This document shows positions 31,601 to 36,556 of a stretch of DNA of 36,556 nucleotides, in pieces. The position numbers were made by a program, and so were the translations under genes. The notes under the pieces were generated by a model, which saw nothing but the letters and a program-made list of their open reading frames with translations, did no database searches and was not told the origin of the DNA. This stretch comes from Collinsella sp. UBA6357. Its GTDB lineage: Bacteria > Actinomycetota > Coriobacteriia > Coriobacteriales > Coriobacteriaceae. Location of the stretch: positions 1 to 36,556 of the forward strand of contig DJRP01000009.1 of the NCBI GenBank assembly GCA_002437815.1. The letters run 5' to 3'. Every line of letters starts with the position of its first letter. The first letter of the stretch is position 1.

Positions 31601-34365
31601 GGCTGGAACAGTCCGGGTATTCGGTGTCCTATCGTGGTGTCGGTGACACGTCGTACGGCCCTTGCGCGCAGCCGTCCCGTGATAGCGGTCGGTATCGCGT
31701 CGCGGTCAAGGTGACCGACCCCAATTATCAAGGCGAGCAGGCGTCCGAGTTCTCGATTGTCAAGGCCAGCCAGACCATCACGGGCACGATCGAGTATTCG
31801 GGCGTTTACGGAGGCAATCCCATCGCGCTCGATAACACGGCGAAGACTCCGGTGACCTTTGAGCTGGTAGATGACGAGGGCGCTGCAAACCCGATCGCCC
31901 TTGACGGGCGCTGTGCGACCGTTCGGGCGGCAGGTTCGGCGCGGATCATCGCGCATGCCGCGGCTTCGCGAAACTATCTGGCCGCCGATGATGTCGAACT
32001 TTCCGTCGATATCGCTCCGGCTCAGCTGTTGGTGAAGGTTGATGATGCCGAGCGTTTCGAGGAACAAGAGAACCCTGCCTTCACCTCGGCGTTGATCAGC
32101 CGTGCCGATACCGCGGGCGTAGAGGTTACATATACCTGTGCCGCCAACGAGCATTCGCCGGCCGGGTCCTATGAGATCGGGGCGACGGTCGATGATCTGA
32201 ACTTCGATGTGACGGTCGAACCTGGCACGCTGACCGTTAAAAAGAAACCCGAGCCCGTCAATCCGGATCCGGTCGATCCCGATACGCCCGACCCGGACCA
32301 GCCTGACCCGGACCAGCCTGATCCCGATAATCCGGATCCGGACCAGCCCGACCCTGATACGCCAGATCCCGACAAGCCCGACCCTGACCAGCCCGACCCG
32401 GATAACCCGGATCCCGACAACCCCGACCCCGATAATCCGGATCCCGACAACCCTGATACGCCGGACGTTCCCGATCGATTCGAGGTGACGGCCAAAGCGC
32501 TCAACGGCACGGTCGACATCTCCTCGGCCTCGGTGGGTGCGGGCGATAGCTTGACGATCACCGCGACGCCCGATGACGGTTGCTATCTCGAGCGGGTGAC
32601 GGTCGTGGAGGGCACCTCGGACAAAGCCTATGAGGTTGATCTTTCCAAATACAAGGGCGGCGCCTACGAGCTGACGCTTGACGATGTCTCATCGACGCAA
32701 GATGTCACGTTTGAGTTCGTGGCGGCACAAAAGCCTCGCGTGCTCGTTCAGCCCGTGGACGTAAATGCCCACGAGGGCGATGTGGCTACGCTTACGGTTG
32801 CGGCCGAGGCGGGACAGAACGTTATGGAGCACGCCGCTGCTTCGACAGGCCCCGCGGCTGATGTGGAGCTCTCTTACCAGTGGTCCCGCATGAAGGATGG
32901 GATCGCGGAAGTGCTCGAGGGGCAAACGACGGACACGCTTTCGTTCAAGAAGCTCAAGGATGAGCAGGCGGGCGAGTATTTCTGTCGCATCACTCAACAC
33001 TATCTGGGTACCGAGACGAAGGCGGAATCCGATATCGCTTCGATCTCCGTCGCGCCTTGGGATGCTCTGGTGTTCCCAGGTGGCTTGTTGCCGATGGCTA
33101 CGGCGCACGTCAAGTACCGTGCCCAGATCGAGGGCGCCGCGGGTGGCAAGGAACCATACGAGAACACGTGGAACGATGACGAGATTCCCGCAGGTCTCAA
33201 GCTGACCGAGCGCTCGGATGGTCTGACGCTCTCGGGCACCCCTTCTCAGACCGGGGTGTTTACCCTTGATGTGACGTGCACCGATGCGCGCGGCACGACT
33301 GCGGTCGCTCATGTTGCGATCGTGATCGCGGCCAAGCGCACGGAGCTCGCCTTTGCAAAAGCCGACTTCGTGTTCGACGCCTCCCCCCAGGCGCCCGAAG
33401 TGACCGGCGTGCCGGTGGGTTGCGAGAGCGATCTTAAGATCAAGTACTATGGAATCAAGGGTACGCACTATTCGTCGGGCAAGGCCCCGACGGATGCCGG
33501 CTGGTATCGGGCGGTGGCGACGTTGCGGACCGACGGCTATGTCGGTGCCGCCACCTGCGAGTTCGAGATCGCGCCGGCGCAGCTGACCGTGAAGGTCGCC
33601 GATGTCGAGCGCTTCGAGGGCGAGTCGAACCCCGAGTTCAGCGCGACTCTGATAAGCAAAGTGGATACCGCGGGGGTGAAGGTCATGTTCACGTGTGATG
33701 CGGACGAGAATTCTCCGGCGGGCACCTATGCGATCGAGGCGACGGTTGCCGACTCCAACTTCGATGTGACGGTCGAGCCCGGCACGCTGACGGTGAAAAA
33801 GAAGCAGGAGCCGGTCGATCCCGATCCTGTCGACCCCGACAAGCCCGACCCGGATCAGCCTGAGCCCGACAAACCCGATGGCCCTGACCCAAGCGACCCC
33901 GATAAGCCCGATCCCGACAAACCGGATCCCGACAAACCGGATCCCGACCAGCCCGATCCGGATAAGCCGGAACCGGATAACCCGGACAAGCCCGATGGCC
34001 CAGATCCGAGCGAGCCCGACAAACCGGAACCGGATAACCCGGATAAGCCCGATCCCGACAAGCCCGACCCTGACAAACCAGAACCGGGCGACCCGAGCGA
34101 CCCCAGCAAGCCCGGAAAACCCGAATCGGACAACGGAGATTCCAAGTCGCCTGCGACTCCGGACAAGACGGATGAATCTAAGGACAAGCAGACGGGGACT
34201 GAGACCGAGAAAGGGGAGAGCCGCAAGGAATCCTCGACATCGCATTCGAAGACACTTGCCGATACGGGCGATCGGACTCCGCTGGTCCTTGCCATCGCAG
34301 CTGCCGCCATCGCATCCATAGCACTCGGCCTCGACCTTCTGCGCCGTCGGCATTTTCGCGGGTAG
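22666..34365 (+). CDS. Giant cell-wall-anchored repeat surface protein
   Basis: The product has about 3,899 residues. Residues 1-35 form a signal peptide ending AYA-DD, and a Ser/Asp/Ala-rich linker runs to about 140. Two tandem BspA-like leucine-rich modules with a bacterial Ig-like tail follow (about 142-525 and 530-905). Then come about nineteen InlB-B/Flg_new-type repeats (about 907-2575), recognised by GYxFVGWxxxG ... TYxF ... ARF patterns. Next are two cassettes of Ig, He_PIG-like and MBG-type domains, separated and ended by Asp-Pro-rich linkers (about 3195-3270 and 3715-3818). The C-terminus has sorting motif LADTG (34255-34269), a hydrophobic helix and RRRHFRG. A sortase should attach it to peptidoglycan; adhesion is the family expectation. 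ATG 22666 is preferred over GTG 22627 because GGGAGG is 5 nt upstream and the signal peptide then starts properly. Confidence 0.9.
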   Translation: MSRITAALYRFLVCYLSIAMVVTSIPLAPRTAYADDTETLAFEGEAQEVDSGAGSDADAVDGSASAGESDVSESSAASDQADVAQDDSSNATAATAPQTSLAQDLAGAATGSDTTKEPAVTAEPSSDDSNVDTLMYEEPTVYDYAKLMPSSYLYPCDANGVVTVEIDENDPYKNSVDGRWVSNLIVDSGVDEIPAELCEGSDNLCSVRFEGSYLSKIGTMAFYQCGKLADISLSGMTIGAIEEQAFLGCSALTSLNIKEQTTIGSMGKKAFQWSGLVSTGLDNVVGLTSLPDEAYRECKSLIDTGLDENASIVSIGISAFLGCVSLETTGLESNTTIETLGTGCFGNTDMSGGLTLPYKSKIEELPSRAFEGSGLQTVFLGCNHVVLIYSDTFPERNMTVMVPARMIAQYSNGRPKQIWESCNGCLPVPVGKVLQKIKISDDPDNMTYEPGQPISLEGMDVELDYPHSVSICDYGWLMEGELGEYFTVTPADGDTFNPATMDGRPVELTYDDGYSRFVAYTTANLQRAVYEYAKLMPNGCLYPCDADGNVSSEHSVSGKWVSNLIVADGVDEIPAELCKDSEKLQSVRFEGTFLSKIGAKAFFQCRNLTDISFSGMSIGTIETLAFYGCSSLASLHIDEGATIATMGKGVFEQCGLVSTGLDKIDDLASIPEGAYRDCDALTDTGLDENKSITSIGANAFHGCKSLATTGLESNKKVKTLEEGCFSNTDMSGGLTLPYKSKIEELPSRAFSGTKLQTVFFACNHVVLINDETFPERNMTVMVPAKMIAKYSNGNPRQNWETYNGCLPVPVGKVLQKIKISDDPDNMTYEPGQPISLEGMDVELVYPHSVSIWDYEALIQGELGEYFTATPCDGDAFDESMDGQPVKLTYDDGYSHFETQTKENLQLKKPQPTSFQISYVQSIDRGGRKLMDGIELPGVVGVTNVDAGAEVTLDAGALGMLDDNIAFEGWYDTESGSYISKEPVYTFTPDTDLSLEARFRLKDYVVQVNDAQATDSSQDYAHLSVVGQSCYRDAGETVELSATTDNALFLGWYLGEGDAAYAVSDQLDFAYTVNKADAVDAQDAGDPKIEITPRYCAPQASVVLSVDGVDEDGKPVGQFLSSGLYGIGSRVTVVPVPAPGYVFDYATDSLGNIVFTGDDGPSYTFVLEGDVSYTAHFRVEEDPDESLAALKTALIAAITAAAVLATAYGLGEIVDPIAAEAVVEISAADNAEEVAAVGKKVLTEIKEIIDDHKKPHDPEKPHGDHRIEIIATAQPEVGGVVTGGGFHYEDTVATLEALANPGYHFVCWKEDGVEVSTSPVKTMTITKATPEVVKMTAVFEKDVDITAVAEVDGVQADFSTGCTASPVKQSIKRGEEAMVTASEGPDYAFVGWFEDGIEVSRERTYIFKAEADRHLVARFRKADRTILVNVEPLDGAEVLCDGIPVVDGKVRAKDGDILTFTVSPKTRPDDPEKSYRFVEWRETDAQGATITNRQEFCEYRVDGNARIVAVMDGKDAHVVCAESEPLEGGTVTLKRGETAGMVLEVPEGERVTAEATPSEGYIFDGWYLSYGAADATETLVSSERAYTFEPIADCTVKARFTRACRVDVVVEPAQAMAGKYMVHGEGYCMKGEPATLSIELTAEASKQFTFKGWYDAKTDLLLGTDASYLEFYPDEAECTVRAVFEENSYTVTAKAKKTFVERGTVEIEGHAGASSVTCGYGETVVLKAKANDGYRFDHWKDGSGKEHTTAELAVKVTKSETYTAIFTDAAPEVLVTADSWLGGTVTCNGTVVKPTTDKFRLGETLHLTAKARTGYLFWGWYVNGRLASAKHETTVVAKARGKSGRCTITAAFAPVDTVCLPLASPAEGGTVRASRVLADRGSEVALTATPAPGYIFVGWYTAAGDLESTDASFTCHEQRSHVHVAHFEAMSYSVNAATFVDSGAGSLVVSGAAGWVEGAGTVEAGHTATLSAHALAGYSFAYWADASGAVVSRDTTYHVVPSSDVELKAVFSAQRYSVDLSCPDGMGTVEGAGEYAAGQVAAVRAVPATDMSFVGWFQDGTCVSSQTSYRFAVRKDTALYAVFASGSCTVSTVASPTEGGSVSGFGGFEQGDRTTLRAIANTGYAFVCWKDAKGETISEDPERTVEVSGDAVYTATFKPKGYRVLLSSSVEGAGVLSGDGSYDFGDTVELQAEATGTKRFAGWYVLDEAGNRSLVSRDAHCWFKLDEDLVKGLEDDALEIQAVFADPYEVTVTGEVVVKDKATSKGCRVTGGGSFAAGDAATLVATPSQGYRFVGWSLDKEGTSIVETAAALDVTATQDMTYYAHFEVDGQVTITVTGSSIFRGTALLVDGIPTGSRSYDKGDMFAAIAIPWKSYHFSHWVDDAGVTVSYSAFYVGFARENKQLTAVFYQTGCDVQVATYPKGAGFSMVALGTGGSYHSAAIMFTVPHAGWKFKYWIDENGMPVGFTPVINRVVFGNRTFTAVYERATFTVTAVDPRNGGHVEGSSADDARGYTVINEVESGASTTLAAVPDAGHVFEGWYERGEDGTLGDEPLNTDATWTFTPDADMTVEARFGEAPKSRVTATAINGSVDPETASVAADGKVTFTATPDKGCYLERVTVTGENGEGASKTYDADLADYQGGSYKFTLSGVTEPQTVTFAFAKAAAPLVLAQPQDASAHEGDPVELSVAAEAGQNVSDHASVSSGAAAEVGLSYQWFFVPAAGDDAVPLKGETGQTLSIAALDGENEGEYFCCITQNYLDTVTTTDTERATVSIAPRDALVFNGRVLSGATCHENYRAEIAGATGGKAPYVYTWDDAEIPAGMRLALSGDGSGSLVLSGVPTAAGAFGFDVTCTDDQGEERVAHIAGVVRAQKAPLAFEGDNFIYNATPQAPTLCGVPEGCESDVTVTYVGTGDTHHASSTAPTDAGTYRAVATLRANGYTGVASRDFTIKQAPVDIKIDAADATYDGAEHGAAITVTGLEQSGYSVSYRGVGDTSYGPCAQPSRDSGRYRVAVKVTDPNYQGEQASEFSIVKASQTITGTIEYSGVYGGNPIALDNTAKTPVTFELVDDEGAANPIALDGRCATVRAAGSARIIAHAAASRNYLAADDVELSVDIAPAQLLVKVDDAERFEEQENPAFTSALISRADTAGVEVTYTCAANEHSPAGSYEIGATVDDLNFDVTVEPGTLTVKKKPEPVNPDPVDPDTPDPDQPDPDQPDPDNPDPDQPDPDTPDPDKPDPDQPDPDNPDPDNPDPDNPDPDNPDTPDVPDRFEVTAKALNGTVDISSASVGAGDSLTITATPDDGCYLERVTVVEGTSDKAYEVDLSKYKGGAYELTLDDVSSTQDVTFEFVAAQKPRVLVQPVDVNAHEGDVATLTVAAEAGQNVMEHAAASTGPAADVELSYQWSRMKDGIAEVLEGQTTDTLSFKKLKDEQAGEYFCRITQHYLGTETKAESDIASISVAPWDALVFPGGLLPMATAHVKYRAQIEGAAGGKEPYENTWNDDEIPAGLKLTERSDGLTLSGTPSQTGVFTLDVTCTDARGTTAVAHVAIVIAAKRTELAFAKADFVFDASPQAPEVTGVPVGCESDLKIKYYGIKGTHYSSGKAPTDAGWYRAVATLRTDGYVGAATCEFEIAPAQLTVKVADVERFEGESNPEFSATLISKVDTAGVKVMFTCDADENSPAGTYAIEATVADSNFDVTVEPGTLTVKKKQEPVDPDPVDPDKPDPDQPEPDKPDGPDPSDPDKPDPDKPDPDKPDPDQPDPDKPEPDNPDKPDGPDPSEPDKPEPDNPDKPDPDKPDPDKPEPGDPSDPSKPGKPESDNGDSKSPATPDKTDESKDKQTGTETEKGESRKESSTSHSKTLADTGDRTPLVLAIAAAAIASIALGLDLLRRRHFRG
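23089..25380 (+). repeat. Tandem duplication of a 388-residue BspA-like module
   Basis: Unit 1 starts at 23089 (YDYAKLMP) and unit 2 at 24253 (YEYAKLMP). The match continues to their ends; the offset falls from 1164 to 1140 nt because unit 2 lacks eight codons near its start. Parts such as 23960-24055 and 25100-25195 are nearly identical even at synonymous sites, while the leucine-rich parts have diverged. That suggests gene conversion or a recent partial copy. Confidence 0.85.
32248..32475 (+). repeat. Asp-Pro-rich linker 1
   Basis: About 75 codons repeat units of the form PDPDxPD with Asn, Lys, Gln or Thr as the variable residue. The DNA is a tandem array of degenerate 9-15-nt units (CCCGAT/CCGGAT). 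Such linkers act as stiff, extended spacers in the cell wall. The array is prone to length change by slippage. Confidence 0.85.
33808..34120 (+). repeat. Asp-Pro-rich linker 2 (wall-spanning region)
   Basis: About 100 codons of DPDKPDPD-like repeats, with interspersed GPDPS and EPDNP units, precede a Lys/Ser/Glu-rich stretch and the LADTG sorting motif. The position next to the anchor is that of the usual wall-spanning spacer. Confidence 0.85.
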
Positions 34366-34464
34366 GCGCACCGTGTTGCCGTTTTGACGCGTGGGCGGCC
34401 CCTTGGGATGTCGCCGATCATCCAATGGCCTGGCCTGTCGAAGTAATCGAAGCAGGGGATTGTT

Positions 34465-34505
34465 TATACTGGCGGGACGGGCGCAGCACCCGTCCCGCTT
34501 CTTTG
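34465..34505 (+). promoter_or_regulatory. -10 box and GC hairpin ahead of brnQ
   Basis: TATACT lies at 34465-34470. GCGGGACGGG (34472-34481) pairs perfectly with CCCGTCCCGC (34489-34498), followed by TTCTTTGT. The hairpin ends about 20 nt before the ATG at 34520. If the -10 is used, transcription starts within the 5' arm, so the hairpin may instead be the terminator of the giant gene or serve transcripts started further upstream. Confidence 0.5.
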
Positions 34506-34519
34506 TGAAAGGAACCTCT

Positions 34520-35869
34520 ATGGCTCGATCCTCTTCGGCGCTCACGACCGCGCAGTCGCTCACGGTCGGCGTCGCTCTGTTTTCCATGTTCTTCGGAGCG
34601 GGCAATCTGATCATTCCGCCGCTGCTGGCACTTAAGGCGGGAACGGCGACGCCTATCGCCATGGTTGGCTTTTTGGTCGCCGCGATCGGGCTTCCCGTGC
34701 TTGGCATCATCGCCGTTGCGCTCGCCGGAACGGCACGCGAGCTCGCGGGGCGCGTGCATCCCCACTTTGCCGAGCTGTTCGTCGGGGCCGTCTATCTGGC
34801 AATTGGCCCGTGCCTGGCCATTCCCAGAACGAGCTCCACGGCTTTCGAGATGGTCGTTCCGCTGCTGCCGGCGGATATGCCTGTCGTCGGAGCCCGTCTT
34901 GTCTTCTCTATCGCGTTTTTCGCCCTTGCCTTTGTGCTGGCTCTCAAGCCGGGCGTCATCACACGTGTGCTCGGGCGCATCACCGGGCCCGCCCTAATCG
35001 CGTTGATCGTGCTGGTGGTAGTTTCGGCGATCGTCGCCCCGGCCGGATCTCCTGCCGCTCCCCAGGATCCCTATGACGGTGGGGCGCTCGTCCAGGGCTT
35101 TTTGACCGGATATCAAACCATGGACTTGCTGGCGTCTCTCGCCTTTGGCATCGTCATCGCCGAGACCATCCATGAGCAGGGTGTGAGCGACCCTGCTGGG
35201 GTTACCCGCGAGATCAGTCGCGCCGGCGTCGTCGCCGGTGTGCTCATGGCGCTTATCTATGGCGGGCTCGCCGTCGTGGGTGCCAATCTGGGCGACGTGA
35301 TGCCCGATGCCGCCAACGGCGCCGCTATCCTCACCAAATCGGCCACGCTTCATTTTGGTTTTGCGGGCACCGTTGTGGTCGCCACGATCTTTTTGCTGTC
35401 GTGTATGAACGTGTGCATCGGTCTTATCAGCTGCTGCAGCCGCTATTTTTGCGAAAGCTATGTGACAGGTGGCGCCGATGGCACCGATGGTAAGCCGACA
35501 CGGGCTTTTGTCGTGTTGGCCTTGGTCTTTGCGGCGTTCTCGTGCGTACTGTCAAACATCGGCCTCGATGCCATCCTCACCTTCTCGATACCTCTGCTCA
35601 ACGCCCTGTATCCGGTGGCTATCGTGCTGGTCGCCATGGGCATGGCGCATGGCTTTTGCGATGCGCGTCCCCAGGCATGGGTTTGGGTTGGTTCGGCCAC
35701 AGCTGCAACGGGCGTTATCGTGTCGATTCGCGATGCCTTTTTGCCCGGTATATGGCTGCCGTTCGACGCACTGCCGCTTGCCGATATCGGCATGGCCTGG
35801 CTACCGGTGGCGGCTGTCGCGTTCGCCTGCGGTCTGGTTCATGCCCGCGTCGCTCCACGCCGGCGATAG
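34520..35869 (+). CDS. brnQ: Branched-chain amino acid:cation symporter (LIVCS family)
   Basis: The 449-residue membrane protein has about twelve hydrophobic helices. SMFFGAGNLIIPP (from about residue 22) is the family's N-terminal signature, and YLAIGPCLAIPRTSSTAFEM (near 91-110) is the conserved LIVCS loop. TMDLLASLAFGIVIAETI in the centre also fits BrnQ. It imports leucine, isoleucine and valine, driven by Na+ or H+. ATG at 34520 follows AAAGGAA; a longer frame upstream to 34391 crosses the hairpin and is rejected. It is monocistronic and followed by the tRNA promoter. Confidence 0.92.
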   Translation: MARSSSALTTAQSLTVGVALFSMFFGAGNLIIPPLLALKAGTATPIAMVGFLVAAIGLPVLGIIAVALAGTARELAGRVHPHFAELFVGAVYLAIGPCLAIPRTSSTAFEMVVPLLPADMPVVGARLVFSIAFFALAFVLALKPGVITRVLGRITGPALIALIVLVVVSAIVAPAGSPAAPQDPYDGGALVQGFLTGYQTMDLLASLAFGIVIAETIHEQGVSDPAGVTREISRAGVVAGVLMALIYGGLAVVGANLGDVMPDAANGAAILTKSATLHFGFAGTVVVATIFLLSCMNVCIGLISCCSRYFCESYVTGGADGTDGKPTRAFVVLALVFAAFSCVLSNIGLDAILTFSIPLLNALYPVAIVLVAMGMAHGFCDARPQAWVWVGSATAATGVIVSIRDAFLPGIWLPFDALPLADIGMAWLPVAAVAFACGLVHARVAPRRR

Positions 35870-35915
35870 CCGTTCGCGATCTTTGTACGTCATCTGATCT
35901 TTTGCTCGATGAAGC

Positions 35916-35944
35916 TTGCATGAGCGCGGTTGCTCCCGTACAAT
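35916..35944 (+). promoter_or_regulatory. Promoter of the tRNA genes
   Basis: TTGCAT (35916-35921) and TACAAT (35939-35944) are separated by exactly 17 nt, about 55 nt before the tRNA-Pro 5' end. This is the clearest consensus-spaced promoter in the window. Confidence 0.65.
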
Positions 35945-35998
35945 GCAATCTTGCTTTGGGACACGCAAGGGTGGACAACCCGAGCTGCTCAACACCTT

Positions 35999-36075
35999 CG
36001 GGACGTGGCGCAGTTTGGTAGCGCGCCTGCTTTGGGAGCAGGATGTCGCAGGTTCAAATCCTGTCGTCCCGACCA
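35999..36075 (+). tRNA. tRNA-Pro (anticodon TGG)
   Basis: The 77-nt gene has acceptor arm CGGGACG/CGTCCCG, D-arm with GCGCAGTTTGGTAGCGC, anticodon stem CCTGC/GCAGG with loop TTTGGGA (anticodon TGG), T-arm with GGTTCAAATCC, and an encoded ACCA end. All stems pair. Confidence 0.97.
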
Positions 36076-36081
36076 TATCTT

Positions 36082-36155
36082 GCGGGCGTAGTTCAATGGT
36101 AGAACCCCAGCCTTCCAAGCTGATGACGCGGGTTCGATTCCCGTCGCCCGCTCCA
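36082..36155 (+). tRNA. tRNA-Gly (anticodon TCC)
   Basis: The 74-nt gene has acceptor GCGGGCG/CGCCCGC, anticodon loop CTTCCAA (anticodon TCC), T-arm GGGTTCGATTCCC and an encoded TCCA end. The anticodon stem has one C-A mismatch at its outer pair (27-43). It is 6 nt after tRNA-Pro and is surely co-transcribed. Confidence 0.96.
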
Positions 36156-36166
36156 ATAAAATCGCA

Positions 36167-36201
36167 GGTCAGAGGTATTAGAACCTCTGGCCTTTCTTTT
36201 T
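36167..36201 (+). terminator. Intrinsic terminator of the tRNA operon
   Basis: GGTCAGAGGT (36167-36176) pairs with ACCTCTGGCC (36183-36192), with one G-U pair, followed by TTTCTTTTT (36193-36201). Confidence 0.9.
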
Positions 36202-36367
36202 ATGTCACACCGTCATGTCACGAATATGTCACAACTTGCCTGATAAACGGGGGTGCGGCAAAGGCCCGTATCGCGCTCCATGGGATGTATGGACCCGGTA
36301 TCTTGTGTATCCGGTTGAACTTTCTGACCCCTGTGTGTGACATGGTTTTGTGACATGGGTGTGACAT
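36202..36367. repeat. Array of six ATGTCAC heptamers in two inverted triplets
   Basis: ATGTCAC lies at 36202, 36215 and 36226 on the plus strand; its complement GTGACAT starts at 36337, 36350 and 36361. Both triplets have start-to-start spacings of 13 and 11 nt, and five of six copies extend to ATGTCACA. The 104 nt between the triplets hold no credible ORF. The site lies directly after the tRNA terminator and after the terminator of the minus-strand gene, so it is not an obvious promoter. It could be arm-type sites of a tyrosine integrase or binding sites of another DNA-binding protein. Confidence 0.75.
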
Positions 36368-36395
36368 GCCGCGTTTTTGCGTGGGCGATAACGAG

Positions 36396-36429
36396 CAGAC
36401 CCGCCCACGTTTTTACATGGGCGGGTCTG
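36396..36429 (-). terminator. Terminator hairpin of the partial minus-strand gene
   Basis: CAGACCCGCCCA (36396-36407) pairs with TGGGCGGGTCTG (36418-36429) around a 10-nt loop, a perfect 12-bp stem 14 nt after the stop codon on the minus strand. There is no strong T-run on that side. Confidence 0.6.
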
Positions 36430-36443
36430 TCTCTCGGTGCGGT

Positions 36444-36556
36444 TTAGACTTTTCCCGTTCTGACTTCGATGCTTCTCGCTTTGGCCCCTGAGCGCTCGCC
36501 GCCCGGTGGCTCTTCGAGTCCAAGTTTTCTTAGCTTCGGTAGTGTCGAGAAAGTTG
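36444..36556 (-). CDS. 3' end of an unidentified minus-strand gene (partial)
   Basis: On the minus strand an open frame enters from the right edge and ends at TAA (36446-36444) after 37 codons, followed by a hairpin. The visible tail starts TFSTLPKLRKLGLEEPPGG and ends RTGKV; it is basic and hydrophilic. Codon use fits the neighbourhood and the terminator supports it as real. The other two minus frames either stop early or run into the hairpin. No family can be assigned from so short a tail; it could belong to an element integrated beside the tRNA genes, but nothing proves that. Confidence 0.45.
   Translation of the reverse strand, partial: TFSTLPKLRKLGLEEPPGGERSGAKARSIEVRTGKV

Noticed and set aside
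32248..34120. CRISPR array in the repetitive DNA near the end of the giant gene
   Set aside because: The repeats are degenerate 9-15-nt codon units in frame, encoding Asp-Pro linkers. There are no regular spacers and no cas genes.

Overview
The window looks like a chromosomal stretch from a GC-rich, anaerobic Gram-positive bacterium, most likely a coriobacterium of the Collinsella type. This is inferred from codon use, a UGA-encoded selenocysteine in SelD, ATP-activated Fe-S dehydratase-family proteins, a sortase-anchored giant adhesin and CCA-encoding tRNA genes. No 16S gene or species marker is present, so the taxonomy is an inference.

Layout. 1-8722 is a mosaic of short housekeeping and accessory units: a YigZ/IMPACT protein, a C_GCAxxG_C_C redox protein, an O-acetylhomoserine sulfhydrylase, a HAD hydrolase, an MFS exporter, xanthine phosphoribosyltransferase, a GGQ release-factor-like protein, a lipid kinase and a ClC-family anion transporter. 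These are separated by strong hairpins and by palindromic repeats that resemble REP/BIME elements. 8967-14337 is a molybdenum block: moeA, a mogA/moaB-like gene, then modA, a modB with an unusual exported N-terminal domain, and modC. 14338-14733 is a leader-like region with a 20-codon ORF and a compound hairpin. 14734-18153 encodes two paralogous HgdB/double-cubane-type Fe-S proteins and their ATP-dependent activase. 18165-22549 continues on the same strand with a GT4 glycosyltransferase that overlaps selD, then yedF, a DUF3343 Se/S-carrier-like protein and a class V aminotransferase (cysteine desulfurase/selenocysteine lyase type). 22666-34365 is one gene for a surface protein of about 3,899 residues. 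34520-35869 encodes a branched-chain amino acid transporter. tRNA-Pro(TGG) and tRNA-Gly(TCC) follow, then an array of short inverted motifs and the 3' end of a minus-strand gene.

How it works together. The molybdenum block supplies and activates molybdate for molybdopterin enzymes. The selenium block makes selenophosphate (SelD, itself a selenoprotein), probably from selenium mobilised by the aminotransferase and carried by YedF and DUF3343. Neighbouring molybdenum and selenium genes, with an aminotransferase of this type, recall the selenium-dependent molybdenum hydroxylase trait, but no hydroxylase is in the window. The most intriguing points are: the glycosyltransferase translationally coupled to selD and placed in a row with two double-cubane-like proteins and their activase; a six-codon ORF that exactly overlays the 5' arm of a terminator ahead of the MFS exporter; a leader ORF plus hairpin ahead of the Fe-S genes; and the modB fusion.
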